A stretch of 64,000 nucleotides of DNA from Levilactobacillus senmaizukei DSM 21775 = NBRC 103853 (GTDB taxonomy: Bacteria; Bacillota; Bacilli; Lactobacillales; Lactobacillaceae), in NCBI RefSeq assembly GCF_001592085.1, contig NZ_BCWD01000001.1:97849-161848 (forward strand), in the 5' to 3' direction. Of this stretch, positions 40,647 to 49,577 are shown one piece after another. A program made the translations under genes and the position numbers. The notes beneath the pieces were generated by a model. It ran no database searches, was not told the origin of the DNA, and worked only from the letters and a program-made list of their open reading frames with translations. Position 1 is the first letter of the stretch; each line of letters begins with the position of its first letter.

Positions 40647-41345
40647 TTATCGATAAATTTTCTTCAGTGCGGCGATATCATCGGGTGACAGCTGTCGATT
40701 ACCGCGATCATACGGATACATCACCGAACTAGTCGAACTGCTGTGGGCCAAGCCCATGGCGTGCCCGATTTCGTGAAGGGCTACCGATTCGCGAAACGAC
40801 CGGGGATAGGTGGCATTGAACGTGGCCTTCGCCTGATTACGAACCTTAGTCCCCTCCCAGGATACGGTACGCGTCACATTAACACCGCCAATTCCCAATT
40901 CGATCCCCGTCTGCCCCTTAACGATTGCCTTGTGATAGATGCTAAAAGTCAATTCATTCTGGGCGCCACTAGCCGTGCCGGATCGCAAGTCGACAACACC
41001 GGTCTGGTTATAAACCTTCACGGCCTTCAGGAAGGCCTCCTGAGCGGCCTTTGGAGTTTGCTTGGTGAAATGATAATAATAAGTGGGAGTCAACGCCACG
41101 TCTTGGGCCGAAGCCTCGATCGGTGTCGCCTGATCATCCGTGGTGCCAACGCTATGACTGGCGCTGGATGGTGCCTTGGTTCCCGTCCACTTCGGTATAA
41201 CCTTATTTTGGAGCCGTTCAACCAAACCGATACTGGCATGGGTGACGTGCGTGGCTAACGATCGCCGAACCGCCCGGCCATTCAAGATGAGCAGCGCCGC
41301 CGCGATAATGCCTAGACCCATCAGCCATCGCCAAAGTTTCTTCAC
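40647..41345 (-). CDS. Matrixin-like zinc metalloprotease, membrane-anchored
   Basis: From the GTG at 41345 (GGGGGGCGG upstream) the protein has 232 residues. It has an N-terminal TM helix (about 9-22), a linker, and a metzincin catalytic domain. The zinc motif HEIGHAMGLAH is at 191-201 and the Met-turn SVMYP is at about 208-211, as in matrixins. Residues 98-160 form the upstream strands, with TFSIYHK. The enzyme should act outside the cell, where it could cut proteins. A paralogue lies 2.7 kb away on the same strand, with an exporter between them. Confidence 0.88.
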   Translation of the reverse strand: MKKLWRWLMGLGIIAAALLILNGRAVRRSLATHVTHASIGLVERLQNKVIPKWTGTKAPSSASHSVGTTDDQATPIEASAQDVALTPTYYYHFTKQTPKAAQEAFLKAVKVYNQTGVVDLRSGTASGAQNELTFSIYHKAIVKGQTGIELGIGGVNVTRTVSWEGTKVRNQAKATFNATYPRSFRESVALHEIGHAMGLAHSSSTSSVMYPYDRGNRQLSPDDIAALKKIYR

Positions 41346-41419
41346 TTTACCGCCCCCCTTCACCGTTCCATAAGTTACTCTGATTCTAAGCTTTCCCGCC
41401 AGTCGGTGCAAACGACCCG

Positions 41420-42787
41420 CTAGGCATGCGCTCGCCGGAGCTGGCGTGCCAACAGCACACAGATCCCCACCATAATTGTGGATGACAAATAGCTGAGCTT
41501 GATCCCAACCAACTGACTGTTCATGGACCAATGCCACTGACCACTCGCCGTCACACTGATAATGGCGACCAACAGGGCGGTCCCAAAGGAGGCCGCCACC
41601 TGCCGCAGGGTATTGTAAACGGCCACGCCATCTGGAATCATCGGGGCCGGCAACATACACCAGGCGTGCGTCTGAATGGGAATCAGCACCAGCACCAGAC
41701 CAAATTGGCGAATCGTTTGCCCCAAAACCACGAACCAGATTGACGACTGGCTACCCGTTGAACTCAAGAGTAGCGACCCGCTCATATCGATACAGAGCCC
41801 GGTAATCACCATCCACCGGAAATTATATTTGTCATAGAACCGCCCACTGAGCGGTGAAATAATCGCCGTCAGCACCGACCCTGGCAGCAGGGTCAATCCG
41901 GAGACCAACGCACTGTGGTGGAAAACATTTTGCACCAGGACGGGAATAATCACCGAATTTCCATACATCGTCACCATTAACAACATATTGATAATTAGGG
42001 GCAAGATGAACTGCCGGTAGTCGAAGACGTGTAGGTTCAATAAGGGATGAGTCTGTTTGAACTGACAGTGGACAAAGAGGCTCAGTAAGACTAGCCCGGC
42101 GACCAGCGGGACAATCCCTTTCAACGACAGGAAGGCCGCTTCCCCAACATTTGAGAAACTATAAAGGGCTAGTGTCAGACCCAAGCCCGACAATAACAGC
42201 CCAATTCGGTCTAACCGGAAGTGCTCCAGGTGACCGACATTATGTAATAACTTGGTTGCCAGCAGAATATCTACCAGCATTAGGGGCAAGGTCAGCCCAA
42301 ATAAGTACCGCCAACTGAGGTGTTCAAGAATGGCTCCGGCTACCGTGGGCCCCAGCACGGGTGCTAGGTTTAATGCCAACCCCACGACCCCCATCGCAGC
42401 GCCCCGTTGACTTGGCGGGGTCGAGGTCATCACCACCACGTTAACTAGTGGAATCACCACTCCGGCGCCCAAGGCCTGAATCATCCGGCCAATAATCAGA
42501 ATGGGATACTGGGTCGCCACGGCCCCAATCAACGACCCCAGCATGAAGATGACCGCCGCCGTCAGATAAAGTTGACGCGTCGTATACCGCTTGATCAGGT
42601 ACGCCGTCGTGGGAATCATCAGCGCGTTGATCAGGAGATATCCGTTATTTAACCACTGCCCCTGAGCCGTGGTAATGCTAAATGCCCGCATGATTGCGGG
42701 TAAGGCCGTGGACATCAGGGTTTGGTTGAGGACACTGAGAAAGGCCCCAACCATGAGAAGCATGAAGGAAACTTGGTGTCTGTGCAT
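41420..42787 (-). CDS. MFS multidrug exporter, DHA2 (14-TM) family
   Basis: From the ATG at 42787 the protein has about 455 residues and 14 TM segments. The N-terminus MLLMVGAFLSVLNQTLMSTALPAIMRAF carries the DHA2 TM1 pattern (LNQTLMSTALP) and TM5 has LAPVLGPTVAGAI (motif C). It should export drugs or lipophilic ions by proton antiport. The gene is divergent from a MarR gene and shares a large symmetrical operator with it. An upstream TTG start has no ribosome site. Confidence 0.9.
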   Translation of the reverse strand: MHRHQVSFMLLMVGAFLSVLNQTLMSTALPAIMRAFSITTAQGQWLNNGYLLINALMIPTTAYLIKRYTTRQLYLTAAVIFMLGSLIGAVATQYPILIIGRMIQALGAGVVIPLVNVVVMTSTPPSQRGAAMGVVGLALNLAPVLGPTVAGAILEHLSWRYLFGLTLPLMLVDILLATKLLHNVGHLEHFRLDRIGLLLSGLGLTLALYSFSNVGEAAFLSLKGIVPLVAGLVLLSLFVHCQFKQTHPLLNLHVFDYRQFILPLIINMLLMVTMYGNSVIIPVLVQNVFHHSALVSGLTLLPGSVLTAIISPLSGRFYDKYNFRWMVITGLCIDMSGSLLLSSTGSQSSIWFVVLGQTIRQFGLVLVLIPIQTHAWCMLPAPMIPDGVAVYNTLRQVAASFGTALLVAIISVTASGQWHWSMNSQLVGIKLSYLSSTIMVGICVLLARQLRRAHA

Positions 42788-42813
42788 ACCGATTCGCCGA
42801 CCTCTTTTAGTTT

Positions 42814-42869
42814 TAGTTGACAAAAGCAACTGTCATAAGCATAATGACACTAGTTGCTTTTGTCAACTA
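42814..42869. promoter_or_regulatory. Symmetrical divergent promoter with 18-bp inverted repeat (MarR operator)
   Basis: TAGTTGACAAAAGCAACT (42814-42831) and its exact inverse AGTTGCTTTTGTCAACTA (42852-42869) each contain a TTGACA. On the plus strand TTGACA (42817-42822) with CATAAT (42840-42845) at 17 bp drives marR. On the minus strand TTGACA (42866-42861) with TATGCT (42843-42838) at 17 bp drives the exporter. Confidence 0.88.
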
Positions 42870-42883
42870 TTGGAGGAATTTAT

Positions 42884-43324
42884 ATGGACAGCCAAGCAAT
42901 TCACCAAATTCGGCACTTCGATCGGTTCTATACCCAGCTGTTTCGGCTGACGGACAAGTATCACCTCCACACGACGCTGACCCTGGTTGAAGCCCGGCTC
43001 CTACTAGAAATCGGCGAAAACCACCGGAATACCGCCGTGCAACTCACGCAAGCCCTGACGATCGACAAGGGTTACCTGAGTCGCCTATTAACCAAGTTGG
43101 CAGACCGCGGCCTCTTACAGCGCACGGCCAATCCCGTCGACAAGCGGACCAAGATTCTGGTCTTAACGACCGCCGGCGAAGCGTCATTGGCCACCATTAA
43201 CGAACGAGCCGATGAACAGGTCCAGCACCTCTTCGCCAACCTCACGCCAACCGAAACACAACAGGTACTAGACGCCATGGCCACCATCCAGGCCCACGTC
43301 CAGACCAAACCTACCGACGAGTAA
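42884..43324 (+). CDS. MarR family regulator of the divergent DHA2 exporter
   Basis: The 146-residue protein starts at 42884 behind TTGGAGGAA. It has a winged helix: LTLVEARLLLEIGENHRNTAVQLTQALTIDKGYLSRLLTKLADRGLLQRTANPVDKRTKILVLTTAG. It is transcribed away from the DHA2 exporter gene. The 18-bp inverted repeat covering both promoters is the likely site where it represses both genes. A drug or stress compound would be the inducer. Confidence 0.92.
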   Translation: MDSQAIHQIRHFDRFYTQLFRLTDKYHLHTTLTLVEARLLLEIGENHRNTAVQLTQALTIDKGYLSRLLTKLADRGLLQRTANPVDKRTKILVLTTAGEASLATINERADEQVQHLFANLTPTETQQVLDAMATIQAHVQTKPTDE

Positions 43325-43327
43325 TCC

Positions 43328-43370
43328 AAAATGGACATCATGATGCTGATCATCATGGTGTCCATTTTTT
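43328..43370. terminator. Bidirectional terminator between marR and the second matrixin gene
   Basis: AAAATGGACA, CATGATG / CATCATG and TGTCCATTTT form a long stem with an A-run and a T-run. Confidence 0.9.
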
Positions 43371-44094
43371 AGTGTAGGGCTTTTTGATAAATGGCCTTCA
43401 GGCTCTTACGATCGGCCGCCGATAGCACCGTGCGGCCCTGGTCAATGGGCGTCATCACGGAACGCTTGTCCGAGCTGTGATCCAGTCCGAGCGCATGTCC
43501 AACCTCGTGGACCGCCACGGAATTCTTAAAAGACCGGGGATAGGTCGCGTTTAACTTTGCCGTCGCCGCGTTGGTGGTCTCAATACCACGCCAGGTGATC
43601 CGCTGGGTGATCAATGGCCCCCCGTGACCATACTCCACAATGGTCTGGGCCTTGGGCTCCTGCTTACGATAAACGCTCAACGTCAAGTGATTTCGCCCCT
43701 TTTGCGCCGCTCCCGGTCTCAAGCGAACAATCCCCGTATCATTGTAAGTTTGAATCGCATTGACCAAGACCCGGCGAGCAGCTAGCGGCGTCTGCTGGGC
43801 AAACTGGTAGGTGTATTGCTGGTCGAGTAACACCCCTTGCACCGCCGCTTCGACGGGCGTGGCATCGGCTCCCGTTTGTGTGGTGGCATCCTTGGTATTG
43901 CGAAGGATCAACCCGCTCGACTTAGTATTTCCCGAACTCGCTGAAGACCCCTTCTGGTCCAGTAACTGCCCCGCTGTTGCCGTCAGTGCCGAATGATAAT
44001 ATCTGAACTGCAACGAAAGGGTGGGCCAATTACTCAGCACAAATAAACCTATCGCAACCACCATGACCACCAGGAGTCGCCTGACCACCTTCAC
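43369..44094 (-). CDS. Matrixin-like zinc metalloprotease, second copy
   Basis: I start it at the GTG at 44094 (GAGGG with good spacing), giving 241 residues. It has a TM helix (about 5-20), a Ser/Thr/Gly-rich linker and a metzincin domain. The zinc site HEVGHALGLDH is at 196-206, with a Met-turn SVMTP at 213-216. The upstream YRKQ...VEYGHGG and NATYPRSFKNSVAVHEVGHA are very like the first copy (NATYPRSFRESVALHEIGHA). Both enzymes should face outward. They flank the DHA2 exporter and MarR genes. Confidence 0.88.
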   Translation of the reverse strand: MKVVRRLLVVMVVAIGLFVLSNWPTLSLQFRYYHSALTATAGQLLDQKGSSASSGNTKSSGLILRNTKDATTQTGADATPVEAAVQGVLLDQQYTYQFAQQTPLAARRVLVNAIQTYNDTGIVRLRPGAAQKGRNHLTLSVYRKQEPKAQTIVEYGHGGPLITQRITWRGIETTNAATAKLNATYPRSFKNSVAVHEVGHALGLDHSSDKRSVMTPIDQGRTVLSAADRKSLKAIYQKALH

Positions 44095-44362
44095 ACCGTT
44101 CACCCCTCAATTCTCTGTTTAAGTTGATTTGAGTTTAGGTCATCCACTTAAGCACGGCAACTAGTTCGCCTCGACAATTCAGGGCCAACACTAAATTCGC
44201 CGTCCACCTCCATCCGATGGGGCCACCCAGGGATCGCGTTTCGCAGGATAAACCACCTAATCGTCAGGCCCCCACATGGTTCAATCCATTGACTTATCAG
44301 ATCTAATATGGTTTTATAAAGCTAATCCGGCCGGCGAACGGCCGCACTAAAGGAGACTTATC

Positions 44363-44695
44363 ATGGACGACCTAACTTTACCCACTGTGATTACGGCGTT
44401 CATCAATACCACCAATGCCGCCGATTCGACCGGCTTCGTCGCTTTATTTGCGGCGGACGCCACGCTAAACGATTGGGGCAATGAGTATCACGGTCAAGAT
44501 GGTATCGCCAAATGGAATCAAACCGACAACATCGGCAAGGACTCCCACTTCGAACTTGTGGATTTTCAACAGGATTCCGCCACGGACTGGACGGTTCAAT
44601 TAGCCGTGACCGGTAACGGTTTTAACGGCACCAGCCCCTTCAAATTTAGCGTTACCGCTGACCAGCTAGTCCGGGTGGCCATTCTCCCAGACTAA
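44363..44695 (+). CDS. SnoaL/NTF2-like protein
   Basis: The 110-residue protein has the cone-shaped NTF2 fold pattern: helix TLPTVITAFINTTNAADSTGFVALFAADATLNDWG, YHGQDGIAKW, then strands. These proteins are enzymes or binding modules in many settings. AAAGGAGACTTATC precedes the ATG. It stands alone with a terminator. The ligand is unknown. Confidence 0.8.
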   Translation: MDDLTLPTVITAFINTTNAADSTGFVALFAADATLNDWGNEYHGQDGIAKWNQTDNIGKDSHFELVDFQQDSATDWTVQLAVTGNGFNGTSPFKFSVTADQLVRVAILPD

Positions 44696-44711
44696 CTGGA
44701 CCCATAAATTA

Positions 44712-44757
44712 ACGTCGGGATAATCAACTGTGTTGATTATCTCGGCGCCTTTTTTTC
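44712..44757 (+). terminator. Terminator after the SnoaL-like gene
   Basis: GGGATAATCAAC and GTTGATTATCTC arms form the stem, followed by TTTTTTT. Confidence 0.85.
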
Positions 44758-44832
44758 ACCCTAAATTTATCAACGACTCACCGATTAATCCTTCGTTCCT
44801 CGCGGGTTACGAAAACCGATTACATGATTTTA

Positions 44833-44882
44833 TTTATTCAACCTTTACACGAATTATACCGTCATTTTGCAGAGTATTTACA
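44833..44882 (+). promoter_or_regulatory. PhoP-box-like array upstream of the importer operon
   Basis: Hexamers repeat every 11 bp: TTTATT (44833), TTTACA (44844), TATACC (44855), TTTGCA (44866), TTTACA (44877). Four of the five match the TT(A/C/T)A(C/T)A-like PHO-box consensus well, with the 11-bp period that places all sites on one face of the helix. This is the arrangement that the phosphate-starvation regulator PhoP binds in Gram-positive bacteria. No strong -35 is seen, as expected of an activator-dependent promoter. Confidence 0.72.
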
Positions 44883-44938
44883 TAAATCGGTTAGTGTAGT
44901 AGCCGTACCAAATCGAGAAAGAGGAGTGTTCATACAAA

Positions 44939-46018
44939 ATGTTAAAACGGAATTTAGTGGTGGCTGCGGCTGCCGTCTTCGCGGTTACGTCACTGGCCGG
45001 TTGCTCAAGCAAGAAGGCCACGGCAACGTCAGATAGCTGGAGCACCATTGAAAAGCAAGCCAAGAAGGAAGGCAAAGTGGCTTCCGTGGGGATGCCTGAT
45101 ACCTGGGCTAACTGGATTGGCACTTGGAGCGACATCAAGTCCAAGTACAGCATTGCTCATACCGACACCGACATGTCGAGTGCGCAGGAACTGCAAAAGT
45201 TCAAGCAAGCCAAGTCTAGCGACTCCCCTGACATTGGTGACATTGGTTTGAACGTTGCCCCAACCGCCGTTGAACAAAACCTGGTAACGCCTTACAAAAC
45301 CAAGTACTGGAAGGAAATTCCTAGCTGGGCCAAGGATAAAAAGGGTTACTACTCCGCTGGTTACTCCGGTTCCATCGTCTTCATCACGGACACGAAGAAC
45401 GTGAAGGCGGCCGACGCACCTAAGTCCTGGGCCGACCTCGCCAAGGGCGACTACAAGGTTTCCATTGGTGACGTGGCCTCAGCCGCCCAAGCCCAATACT
45501 CGGTCCTGGCCGCATCCTACGCTAACGGTGGGAGCGAAAACGACCTGAAGCCTGGTTTAGACTACTTTGCCAAGTTAGGGGCCAAGAAGCGTCTTTCCAC
45601 GGTGGAACCAAACATCCAAAACATGCAAAAGGGTGAATTGAAAGTTGCCGTTATGTGGGACTTCAACGCCTTGAACTACGCGCACCACATCGATTCCAAA
45701 CGTTTCAAGATTACCGTACCAACCGACGGTACCGTAACCAGTGGTTACACGGAAATCATCAACAAGAACGCCGCTCACCCTTACGCAGCGAAGTTAGCTC
45801 GTAACTTCATCCTGTCCGACCAAGGTCAAATCAACTTGGCTAAGGGTTACGCCCGACCAATCCGTTCCAGCGTGAAGTTACCTGCCGACGTGGAAAAGAA
45901 GTTAATCCCACAAAGTGAATACAAGAAGGTCTTCCACGTTAAGAGTAACGAAGTTTGGAACAAGGCCACGGTTAAGTTAGGTCAACAATGGCAAGACAAA
46001 GTTCTCGGGTCTAAGTAA
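44939..46018 (+). CDS. ABC importer substrate-binding lipoprotein
   Basis: The 359-residue protein has a lipoprotein signal peptide with lipobox LAGC (Cys22), then a bacterial type II binding-protein fold: GKVASVGMPDTWANWIGTWSDI, YSGSIVFITDTKNV, and VAVMWDFNALNYAH. It is most like the PotD/AfuA/PhnS group of binding proteins, which take polyamines, sugar phosphates or phosphonates. It heads an operon with two permeases, an ATPase and two phosphoesterases, 6 bp before the first permease gene. The context suggests a phosphorylated ligand. Confidence 0.9.
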   Translation: MLKRNLVVAAAAVFAVTSLAGCSSKKATATSDSWSTIEKQAKKEGKVASVGMPDTWANWIGTWSDIKSKYSIAHTDTDMSSAQELQKFKQAKSSDSPDIGDIGLNVAPTAVEQNLVTPYKTKYWKEIPSWAKDKKGYYSAGYSGSIVFITDTKNVKAADAPKSWADLAKGDYKVSIGDVASAAQAQYSVLAASYANGGSENDLKPGLDYFAKLGAKKRLSTVEPNIQNMQKGELKVAVMWDFNALNYAHHIDSKRFKITVPTDGTVTSGYTEIINKNAAHPYAAKLARNFILSDQGQINLAKGYARPIRSSVKLPADVEKKLIPQSEYKKVFHVKSNEVWNKATVKLGQQWQDKVLGSK

Positions 46019-46023
46019 CGCCC

Positions 46024-46845
46024 ATGAGAACCCGCCTAAAAGTCTTCTTTCCACTCAGTATCTTAGTGGTGTTGGTCTTACTGCTCCCCATCCTCATCAT
46101 GGTTATCGCGAGCTTCCAGTCTACGGACGGCAGCTTTAGCCTGGCCAACTACCAACAGGTGATCACGAATCACTATTACCTGAAGGCCATCCGTAACAGT
46201 CTTGGGATTTCCGTCGTGGCGTCTGCCGTCTCGCTGGTCATCGCCGTCATCGGCGCCTGGGCTCTGACTCGGCTGTCACAGAAGACCAAGAACATCTTAA
46301 TTACGCTCTTCAACATGTCGGCCAGCTTTGCTGGGGTGCCCCTGGCCTTTTCCTTAATCATCCTGTTTGGGAATGCCGGTGTCTGGAAGGCCATGACGGC
46401 TGCCATGCACCTTAAGGACAGCCTAGAAATTTACTCCTTGACGGGGACCACGCTGGCCTTTACCTTCTTCGAAATTCCACTGGGAATCATGTTCCTCTTC
46501 CCGGTCTTCGAGGAACTGAATCCAGAATGGCGGGAAATCTCCGCCGTCCTGGGTGCCAAGCCGTTGTTCTTCTTCAAGAAGGTCATCTTGCCGGTTATTC
46601 TGCCCAACATGATTGAAGTCTTCACCCTGTTATTCGCCAACGCTATGGGGACCTACGAAACCATTTACGCCTTAACGGGTAACAGTATCGTGACCATCCC
46701 CATCCTCATCGGAACCCTGATCGATGGTGGACTGACGGCCAACATTCCGTTGGCTTGTACCTTTGCCACCCTCTTTGCCCTGGTGATGACCTTGATCGTC
46801 TGGGTTGGGAACCGTGTCACACGCTCTAAACGGGAGGCAGCATGA
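46024..46845 (+). CDS. ABC importer permease 1
   Basis: The 273-residue permease has six TM segments and the binding-protein-dependent loop EISAVLGAKPLFFFKKVILPVILP (EAA-type motif). It lies 6 bp after the lipoprotein gene and overlaps the next permease by 4 bp. With permease 2 it forms the heterodimeric membrane channel of the importer. The family resemblance is to PotB/PhnU-like subunits. Confidence 0.92.
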   Translation: MRTRLKVFFPLSILVVLVLLLPILIMVIASFQSTDGSFSLANYQQVITNHYYLKAIRNSLGISVVASAVSLVIAVIGAWALTRLSQKTKNILITLFNMSASFAGVPLAFSLIILFGNAGVWKAMTAAMHLKDSLEIYSLTGTTLAFTFFEIPLGIMFLFPVFEELNPEWREISAVLGAKPLFFFKKVILPVILPNMIEVFTLLFANAMGTYETIYALTGNSIVTIPILIGTLIDGGLTANIPLACTFATLFALVMTLIVWVGNRVTRSKREAA

Positions 46846-47657
46846 CCCCTAAAACTAGTCGTCGGGTGGCTCAGGCCATCATTACCTTTCTCTTTATCTA
46901 TCTCGCGACACCCATTGTGGTCACGATTATTTACTCCTTCTCCACGACCTGGGTGAAGTCGATCGTTCCCTCGGGGTTAACGCTCAAGTGGTATGGCCAA
47001 CTGGTGACCAATCCTGAATTCACCACCGCTCTGGTGCGGTCACTCGGCCTGGGCCTCTTAACCACGGTGATTGCCATGATTTGTTTCCTACCGGTCGTCT
47101 TCTACGCCAACGTTTACAGTCCGAGCGTGAAGTCTCACCTGCGCTTCATCACGGTGTTGCCGTTTACCATCCCTGGCATCATTCTGGTTACCGGGTTAAT
47201 TCAACTCTACGCGAACCTACCCATCCCCAAGATTCTCATCTTGGTCCTGGCCATTTCGCTACTGAGTTTACCGATGACCTATCAAGCGTTGGACAACGCC
47301 TTCATCGGCCGCGACTTCCGGGCCATGTTCGAACAAGCCTTGGTGCTAGGCGACAAGCCCTTCACCGCGTTCGTTAAAATCATCATTCCAAATATCAGGG
47401 CCGGCATCCTGGTGGCGATGCTCCTCACGTTCACCAGTGCCTTTGGCGAATACGTTTTGACCAACCTCCTATTAGGTGGAAATTTCGAGACGCTGAAGAT
47501 TTACATGTTCCGGTTGATGCAAAGTAATGGTCAGGCTAGCAGTGTGCTGACCACCATCTACTTCCTCTTCCTGGCCCTGATTTCACTAATCTTAATCATC
47601 ATTATGCAGCGCTATTCAGCGCCCCACAAATCACCTAAGGAGGTGCCTGATCACTAA
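46842..47657 (+). CDS. ABC importer permease 2
   Basis: The 271-residue partner permease has six TM segments. The EAA-type loop reads MFEQALVLGDKPFTAFVKIIIPNIRAGI. It overlaps permease 1 by 4 bp and shares one base with the ATPase gene, which indicates tight translational coupling. Confidence 0.92.
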   Translation: MTPKTSRRVAQAIITFLFIYLATPIVVTIIYSFSTTWVKSIVPSGLTLKWYGQLVTNPEFTTALVRSLGLGLLTTVIAMICFLPVVFYANVYSPSVKSHLRFITVLPFTIPGIILVTGLIQLYANLPIPKILILVLAISLLSLPMTYQALDNAFIGRDFRAMFEQALVLGDKPFTAFVKIIIPNIRAGILVAMLLTFTSAFGEYVLTNLLLGGNFETLKIYMFRLMQSNGQASSVLTTIYFLFLALISLILIIIMQRYSAPHKSPKEVPDH

Positions 47658-48697
47658 TGCCTGAAGCCTTTTTGCAAATTGAAGATCTCGGGATTAATCT
47701 TTCTGGCAACAGTATCATCAATCAGATGAACTTTACTATTAAGAAGAATACCCTGACGACCTTCCTCGGCCCCAGTGGGAGTGGTAAAACCACGGTACTG
47801 CGGGCAATCGCCGGTTTAAATACGCAAGTTGCTGGTGCCATTCGGTTAGACGGTGAAGAGATTCACGCTCTGCCGGCCAACCAACGAAACATTGGGATGG
47901 TGTTCCAATCCTACGCCCTGTTTCCCAACATGACCATCTTCGATAACGTGGCCTACGGGTTGCGCGTTCAAAAGAAACCGGCCGCGGAGATTGAACAAGC
48001 GGTAATGGAAATGTTGGAGACCGTCTCGCTAGCCAAGAAGAAGGATGCCTACCCGGACCAACTGTCTGGTGGTCAGAAGCAACGGGTCGCAATCGCCAGG
48101 GCCATGGTGTTACAGCCTAAGCTCTTACTCCTTGATGAACCTTTGAGTGCCTTGGATGCCAAGATTCGGGTGAAACTCCGCGAACAAATTCGGAAGTATC
48201 AACAGAAGCTGGGCATCACCATGCTCTTCGTGACCCATGACCAGGCTGAAGCCATGGCCATTTCGGACGACATCATCGTGATGAACGACGGTCAGGTTCA
48301 GCAGCAGGGGTCACCCATGGACATTTACGCCAACCCGGCGAACCTGTTTATGGCCCAGTTCATCGGTAACCATAACCTGTTGACGGGCGCCGAGCTTCGG
48401 CAATTAGGCTTTCAGTCCGCTCGGGGGACCGCGGTGGACGATACCGCGCACTATATCATTCGGCCAGAGTTATTCTGTCCCACCGCCTCAACCACGGAAA
48501 AGAGCTGCCCCATCACGGGGAAGATCACCTCACGCGCCGTCCTCGGGGACCGGATTCAGTATCGGTTTAAGAGTGTCGCTGGCTTGAAGCTAAAGGTGGA
48601 ACTGCTGAACCAAGAAGAACCGCTGCCGATGGACCGCGACGTCACGCTGTACGTTCAGGAACGCACCATTCAGAAGGTTGGTGCCACCAATGCTTAG
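47657..48697 (+). CDS. ABC importer ATP-binding protein (PotA/AfuC-like)
   Basis: The 346-residue protein has an ATPase domain and a C-terminal regulatory OB-type region. Walker A is GPSGSGKTT, the signature is LSGGQKQRVAIARA, Walker B is LLLLDEPLSALD, and the switch is VTHDQAEA. Residues from about 240 (RGTAVDDTAHYIIRPELF...) form the TOBE-like part. It energises uptake through the two permeases. Its last codons overlap the phosphatase-like gene. Confidence 0.94.
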   Translation: MPEAFLQIEDLGINLSGNSIINQMNFTIKKNTLTTFLGPSGSGKTTVLRAIAGLNTQVAGAIRLDGEEIHALPANQRNIGMVFQSYALFPNMTIFDNVAYGLRVQKKPAAEIEQAVMEMLETVSLAKKKDAYPDQLSGGQKQRVAIARAMVLQPKLLLLDEPLSALDAKIRVKLREQIRKYQQKLGITMLFVTHDQAEAMAISDDIIVMNDGQVQQQGSPMDIYANPANLFMAQFIGNHNLLTGAELRQLGFQSARGTAVDDTAHYIIRPELFCPTASTTEKSCPITGKITSRAVLGDRIQYRFKSVAGLKLKVELLNQEEPLPMDRDVTLYVQERTIQKVGATNA

Positions 48698-49562
48698 TCG
48701 AGCCGATCTCAATGCCATCGACCGTCGCACCTGGAGTGGTCATAACCATACGGAGTTTTGTCCCCACGGTTCCGGTGAGGACGTGGAACAATTCATCCGG
48801 GCAGCCATCCAAAATGGCTTCAAGACCTATTCCATTACGGAACATTTTCCCATGCCACCAGAATTTTACCGCCAGCCGACTGGCTCTCGACACGCCATCT
48901 ACACCGCGTCCATGACCGCGGCGGAATTACCCACCTACTTCGCCAAGATGAAGCATCTCAAGGAGAAGTACCAGGCCCAGATTCGCCTACTGGTCGGCTT
49001 TGAGATTGATTACGCCACCGAATTTACCAGTTGGACGGATCAGCAATTGGCCCTCTACGGGTCTCAAATTGACGATGCCATCCTGTCTGTTCATTTTTTG
49101 CCGACCCCAAGTGGGCTCCGTGCCATCGATGATACGGCCCTGGACTTTCGGACCGGCGTCCTGGCTGCCTATGACACCCCACTCCAGGTCGCTAACGCCT
49201 ACCTGGAGCAGGTTCTAGCCGCCGTAAGTTGGAACTCACCGCTAAAGCCTTGTCGGTACGGGCACATCATGTTGTATCGGAAGTGGCGCAACACCTTCTC
49301 GCCGCAAACCGTCTGGGAAGACGCCACTACCCGGGATCTGTTGAACACGATCTTGGATAAGGTTGCCGAACAACACGATCTACTCGATTGCAACATGGCC
49401 GGTCTGTTCCGGGAAACCGAAACAGAAACCACCCCAACGACACCTTGGCTAGTAGCTGCGAAGCAACGTCACATTCCACTCGTCTTCGGGGCCGATGCCC
49501 ACCGAGTGGCGGCCGTTGCCCAAGGTTACAACACGTATTTGGAACAACAGGATTACCTGTAG
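48690..49562 (+). CDS. PHP-family phosphoesterase (histidinol-phosphatase-like)
   Basis: Beginning at the ATG at 48690 inside the last codons of the ATPase gene, the protein has 290 residues. It shows the PHP metal motif SGHNHTEFCPHG (His18, His20, His26), then ITEHFPMP, VGFEIDYA, ILSVHFLP and the final GADAHRVAAV. This family includes HisK/HisJ histidinol phosphatase. No other histidine gene is near, so another phosphorylated substrate is more likely. It is the fifth gene of the importer operon and may remove phosphate from the imported compound. Confidence 0.88.
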   Translation: MLSRADLNAIDRRTWSGHNHTEFCPHGSGEDVEQFIRAAIQNGFKTYSITEHFPMPPEFYRQPTGSRHAIYTASMTAAELPTYFAKMKHLKEKYQAQIRLLVGFEIDYATEFTSWTDQQLALYGSQIDDAILSVHFLPTPSGLRAIDDTALDFRTGVLAAYDTPLQVANAYLEQVLAAVSWNSPLKPCRYGHIMLYRKWRNTFSPQTVWEDATTRDLLNTILDKVAEQHDLLDCNMAGLFRETETETTPTTPWLVAAKQRHIPLVFGADAHRVAAVAQGYNTYLEQQDYL

Positions 49563-49577
49563 GAAGGATTAACGAGG

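Noticed and set aside
41346..41660. Long N-terminal extension of the first matrixin-like protein
   Set aside because: The extension reads as an out-of-frame shadow of the exporter gene end. The GTG at 41345 has a good ribosome site and begins directly before the TM helix.
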